Of a stretch of 64,000 nt of DNA, positions 62,614-64,000 are shown in pieces. Position numbers and translations under genes: made by a program. Position 1 is the stretch's first letter, and every line of letters begins with the position of its first letter. Below the pieces are notes generated by a model that had not been told where the DNA came from, did no database searches, and worked only from the letters and a program-made list of their open reading frames with translations. Origin of the DNA: JACKFB01 sp041389525 (lineage in GTDB: Bacteria > Myxococcota_A > UBA9042 > PHBI01 > JACKFB01); assembly GCA_041389525.1 (NCBI GenBank), contig JAWKRR010000041.1, positions 6,800-70,799 on the forward strand. Direction: 5' to 3'.

Positions 62614-63749
62614 TTCTCCACCCGCAGCCACTCAGGCAGCTTCGGCGCCTTGTCGCTCCAATCCTGTCTGAACAGCACCTTCAGCATGTCGCGAAACTCC
62701 CGGTAGTGCGGCACCCGCGCGTCCAACGCCTCGCGCAACGCCGTGCGCTGCATCTCGAAGGTCCGGTGCGAGGTGTCCGACAGGTCCGACGCCTCCAGAT
62801 AGTAGTTCGCCTCGGTCTGAATCTGCATCTCGAAGACATGCCCGTACCAGCGGTACACGTTCTTCAGCGCCTCCCACCCGGTCTGCTTCTTCTGCTCGGG
62901 CGGCAGCGCCATGTAGTCCTTCGACTCGATGAGCTGCATCGATCGCGGCGCGTCGGAGCACCCCAACTCCTCGAGGTCGCTCTCCTTGAACTCGAGGCCC
63001 TCGAGGCGCCGCTGCACGCGGTAGCTCGCGTCGCGGTCGGCCGTCAGCACTTTGATGCCGAAGACGTCCTTGATGTACTTCGACGACTGGTTGAGCAGCT
63101 TGTCGCGCGCCACGATGGCGTCGATGTCGAAGAAGGCGTCGCAGACCTTGTTCCACACCTGCTCATCGACCTTCACCCGGGTCATCACCCGAATCCCGAG
63201 GGCGCCCGGCCCCGCCTCCAGCGGCCGAATCTCGAGGAAGCTCGCCCGGATCACCAGCTTGCCGAAGGGGTTGCGGTGCCCGCGCCGGTACCGGTATCGC
63301 CGCGCGATCCGGATGGCCAAGCTGTGGTCGGTGTAGCGCTCGAGCTCCTCGCGGGTCAGCGTCTCCTCGATGACCAACCGCGCCGCCCCGGTCTCCTTCG
63401 CGGGGCTCGCCACGATCCGCGCGACGAGCTGCAGCCGCCGGGTCCCCAGCAGCTCGCGCGCGAGCAGAATCCCCAGCGCGTAGAGCCTGTGTTCACCGCG
63501 CAGGATCTCGGTCTCCCACTGCTGCCGCACGTGGTCGATGTCGTCGCGCCGCAGCGTCAGCACCGGCGTCATCGTCCCGTCGCGGGTCGCCCGCCTCAGC
63601 GCCTCGAGCTGCCCAGACAGCGCCGCCAGCACCCGCTGCGCCCGCGCGTCGCGCACCATCAACGCCAACGGTGTCGGTCGCGGCTGCCCTTCGACCTCAG
63701 GCGGGAGCGGCGCGGCAGGCGGCACAGGCGGCCGCGGCTCCGCGCTCAC
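62610..63749 (-). CDS. Divergent RelA/SpoT-domain protein with unknown N-terminus
   Basis: A 379-residue protein. The N-terminal 200 residues are unassigned: Pro-rich start, then helical and beta segments (LTREELERYTDHSLAIRIARR). The C-terminal region resembles a (p)ppGpp synthetase domain: KDVFGIKV (Asp228 in the synthetase DxxGxR position, Lys in place of Arg), ESKDYMALPP, TGWEALKNVY and VFEMQIQTE (Glu307 in the ExQIRT position), then SDTSHRTFE. RSH synthetases read KDxxGIR, KDYIAxP, GYQSLH and EVQIRT. The match is order-conserved but divergent, so activity is unproven. GTG 63749 with GGAGAAG; overlaps the upstream stop by 4 nt. Translational coupling to two neighbours suggests one system. 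Confidence 0.65.
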   Translation of the reverse strand: MSAEPRPPVPPAAPLPPEVEGQPRPTPLALMVRDARAQRVLAALSGQLEALRRATRDGTMTPVLTLRRDDIDHVRQQWETEILRGEHRLYALGILLARELLGTRRLQLVARIVASPAKETGAARLVIEETLTREELERYTDHSLAIRIARRYRYRRGHRNPFGKLVIRASFLEIRPLEAGPGALGIRVMTRVKVDEQVWNKVCDAFFDIDAIVARDKLLNQSSKYIKDVFGIKVLTADRDASYRVQRRLEGLEFKESDLEELGCSDAPRSMQLIESKDYMALPPEQKKQTGWEALKNVYRWYGHVFEMQIQTEANYYLEASDLSDTSHRTFEMQRTALREALDARVPHYREFRDMLKVLFRQDWSDKAPKLPEWLRVEK

Positions 63750-64000
63750 AGCTTCTTCTCCGCGCCAGCGCCCCCGGGCTGCACCGTGTTCAAGTCCGGC
63801 ACCTTGAAGGTCCGCGCCTGCACCCGATTCTGGTAGCTGGGCAGGTTCGCGATGAGCTCGGCCAAGGTGGGCGGCCGCCCCAGATCTCGGGCGATCGCCC
63901 CCCCGACCATCGACCAAAACCGCCCAGTGTCGGTGCTGACGCCATCGGTCACCGCCTCGCGCTGGACCACGCGCCAGCTCGCCCCATCGTGCTTGAGACG
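63746..64000 (-). CDS. Partial gene, unknown (5' end beyond window)
   Basis: The final 84 codons of a minus-strand gene, starting outside the window. It reads LKHDGASWRVVQREAVTDG, a beta pattern of NTF2-like domains, then a basic-polar C-terminus (RVQARTFKVPDL). Its TGA overlaps the next GTG by 4 nt, making it the first visible gene of the RSH-like transcript. Confidence 0.6.
   Translation of the reverse strand, partial: RLKHDGASWRVVQREAVTDGVSTDTGRFWSMVGGAIARDLGRPPTLAELIANLPSYQNRVQARTFKVPDLNTVQPGGAGAEKKL

Overview
This window is GC-rich chromosomal DNA that is almost entirely protein-coding. It most likely comes from a member of the Myxococcota (former Deltaproteobacteria). That inference rests on gene content: three tandem bactofilins, a myxobacterial-type PilZ protein, an FHA protein with zinc ribbons, many Cys-rich lipoproteins with CGxDGCGGxCG or MopE-like motifs, a very large fibronectin-III lipoprotein, a CarH-like B12 regulator, a Tol-Pal tail gene set and a type-B succinate dehydrogenase. 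No rRNA, tRNA or CRISPR array was found.

Layout. 1-7.3 kb: a partial lipoprotein, an alpha/beta hydrolase, two paralogous fasciclin lipoproteins on either side of a MerR/B12-binding (CarH/LitR-like) regulator, and a GreA-like protein. 7.7-13.4 kb: one giant FnIII lipoprotein. 13.4-16.9 kb: sdhCAB, with a one-base frameshift in sdhB. 17.0-19.7 kb: an uncharacterised three-gene unit (two membrane/coiled-coil proteins and an HExxH protein) whose genes overlap by 4 nt. 19.7-28.1 kb: an accessory stretch with a decayed gene, a toxin-antitoxin pair, gene relics, two families of dispersed repeats, a perfect 40-bp palindrome, small secreted proteins, and an intact ISKra4-like insertion sequence with 21-bp terminal inverted repeats and an 8-bp target duplication. 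28.1-31.0 kb: phosphatidylserine synthase with a rhomboid-like protein that lacks its catalytic residues. 31.1-35.6 kb: an unusual inverted-repeat cluster and a MopE/Gly-rich surface lipoprotein with two compensating frameshifts. 35.6-42.3 kb: an AAA+ ATPase resembling the Afp15/Pvc15 ATPase of contractile injection systems, a lipoprotein, and a 1,236-residue protein ending in a lethal-factor-like zinc metallopeptidase signature. 42.3-49.4 kb: CpXC protein, YcaQ/AlkX-type DNA glycosylase, ICL2-type isocitrate lyase, C39-like protease and GMC oxidoreductase. 49.5-53.5 kb: bactofilin trio, pyrE, lipoprotein, hydrolase and PilZ protein. 54-58.4 kb: FHA protein, sigma-54 response regulator and MATE transporter. 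58.6-62.2 kb: pal, cpoB-like gene and mnmG. 62.1-64 kb: a three-gene unit that includes a divergent RelA/SpoT-like protein.

Functional themes. Central metabolism: succinate dehydrogenase and isocitrate lyase support growth on acetate or fatty acids. Envelope: Tol-Pal, PssA and numerous lipoproteins. Cytoskeleton and signalling: bactofilins, PilZ, FHA, sigma-54 regulator and an RSH-like protein. Possible light or B12 control of fasciclin adhesins by the CarH-like protein is an inference. The best candidates for something undescribed are the injection-ATPase/lethal-factor-like pair, the 17.0-19.7 kb operon, and the RSH-like membrane-associated operon at the right edge. Frameshifts in otherwise conserved genes (sdhB, the MopE protein) could be assembly errors and should be checked against reads.
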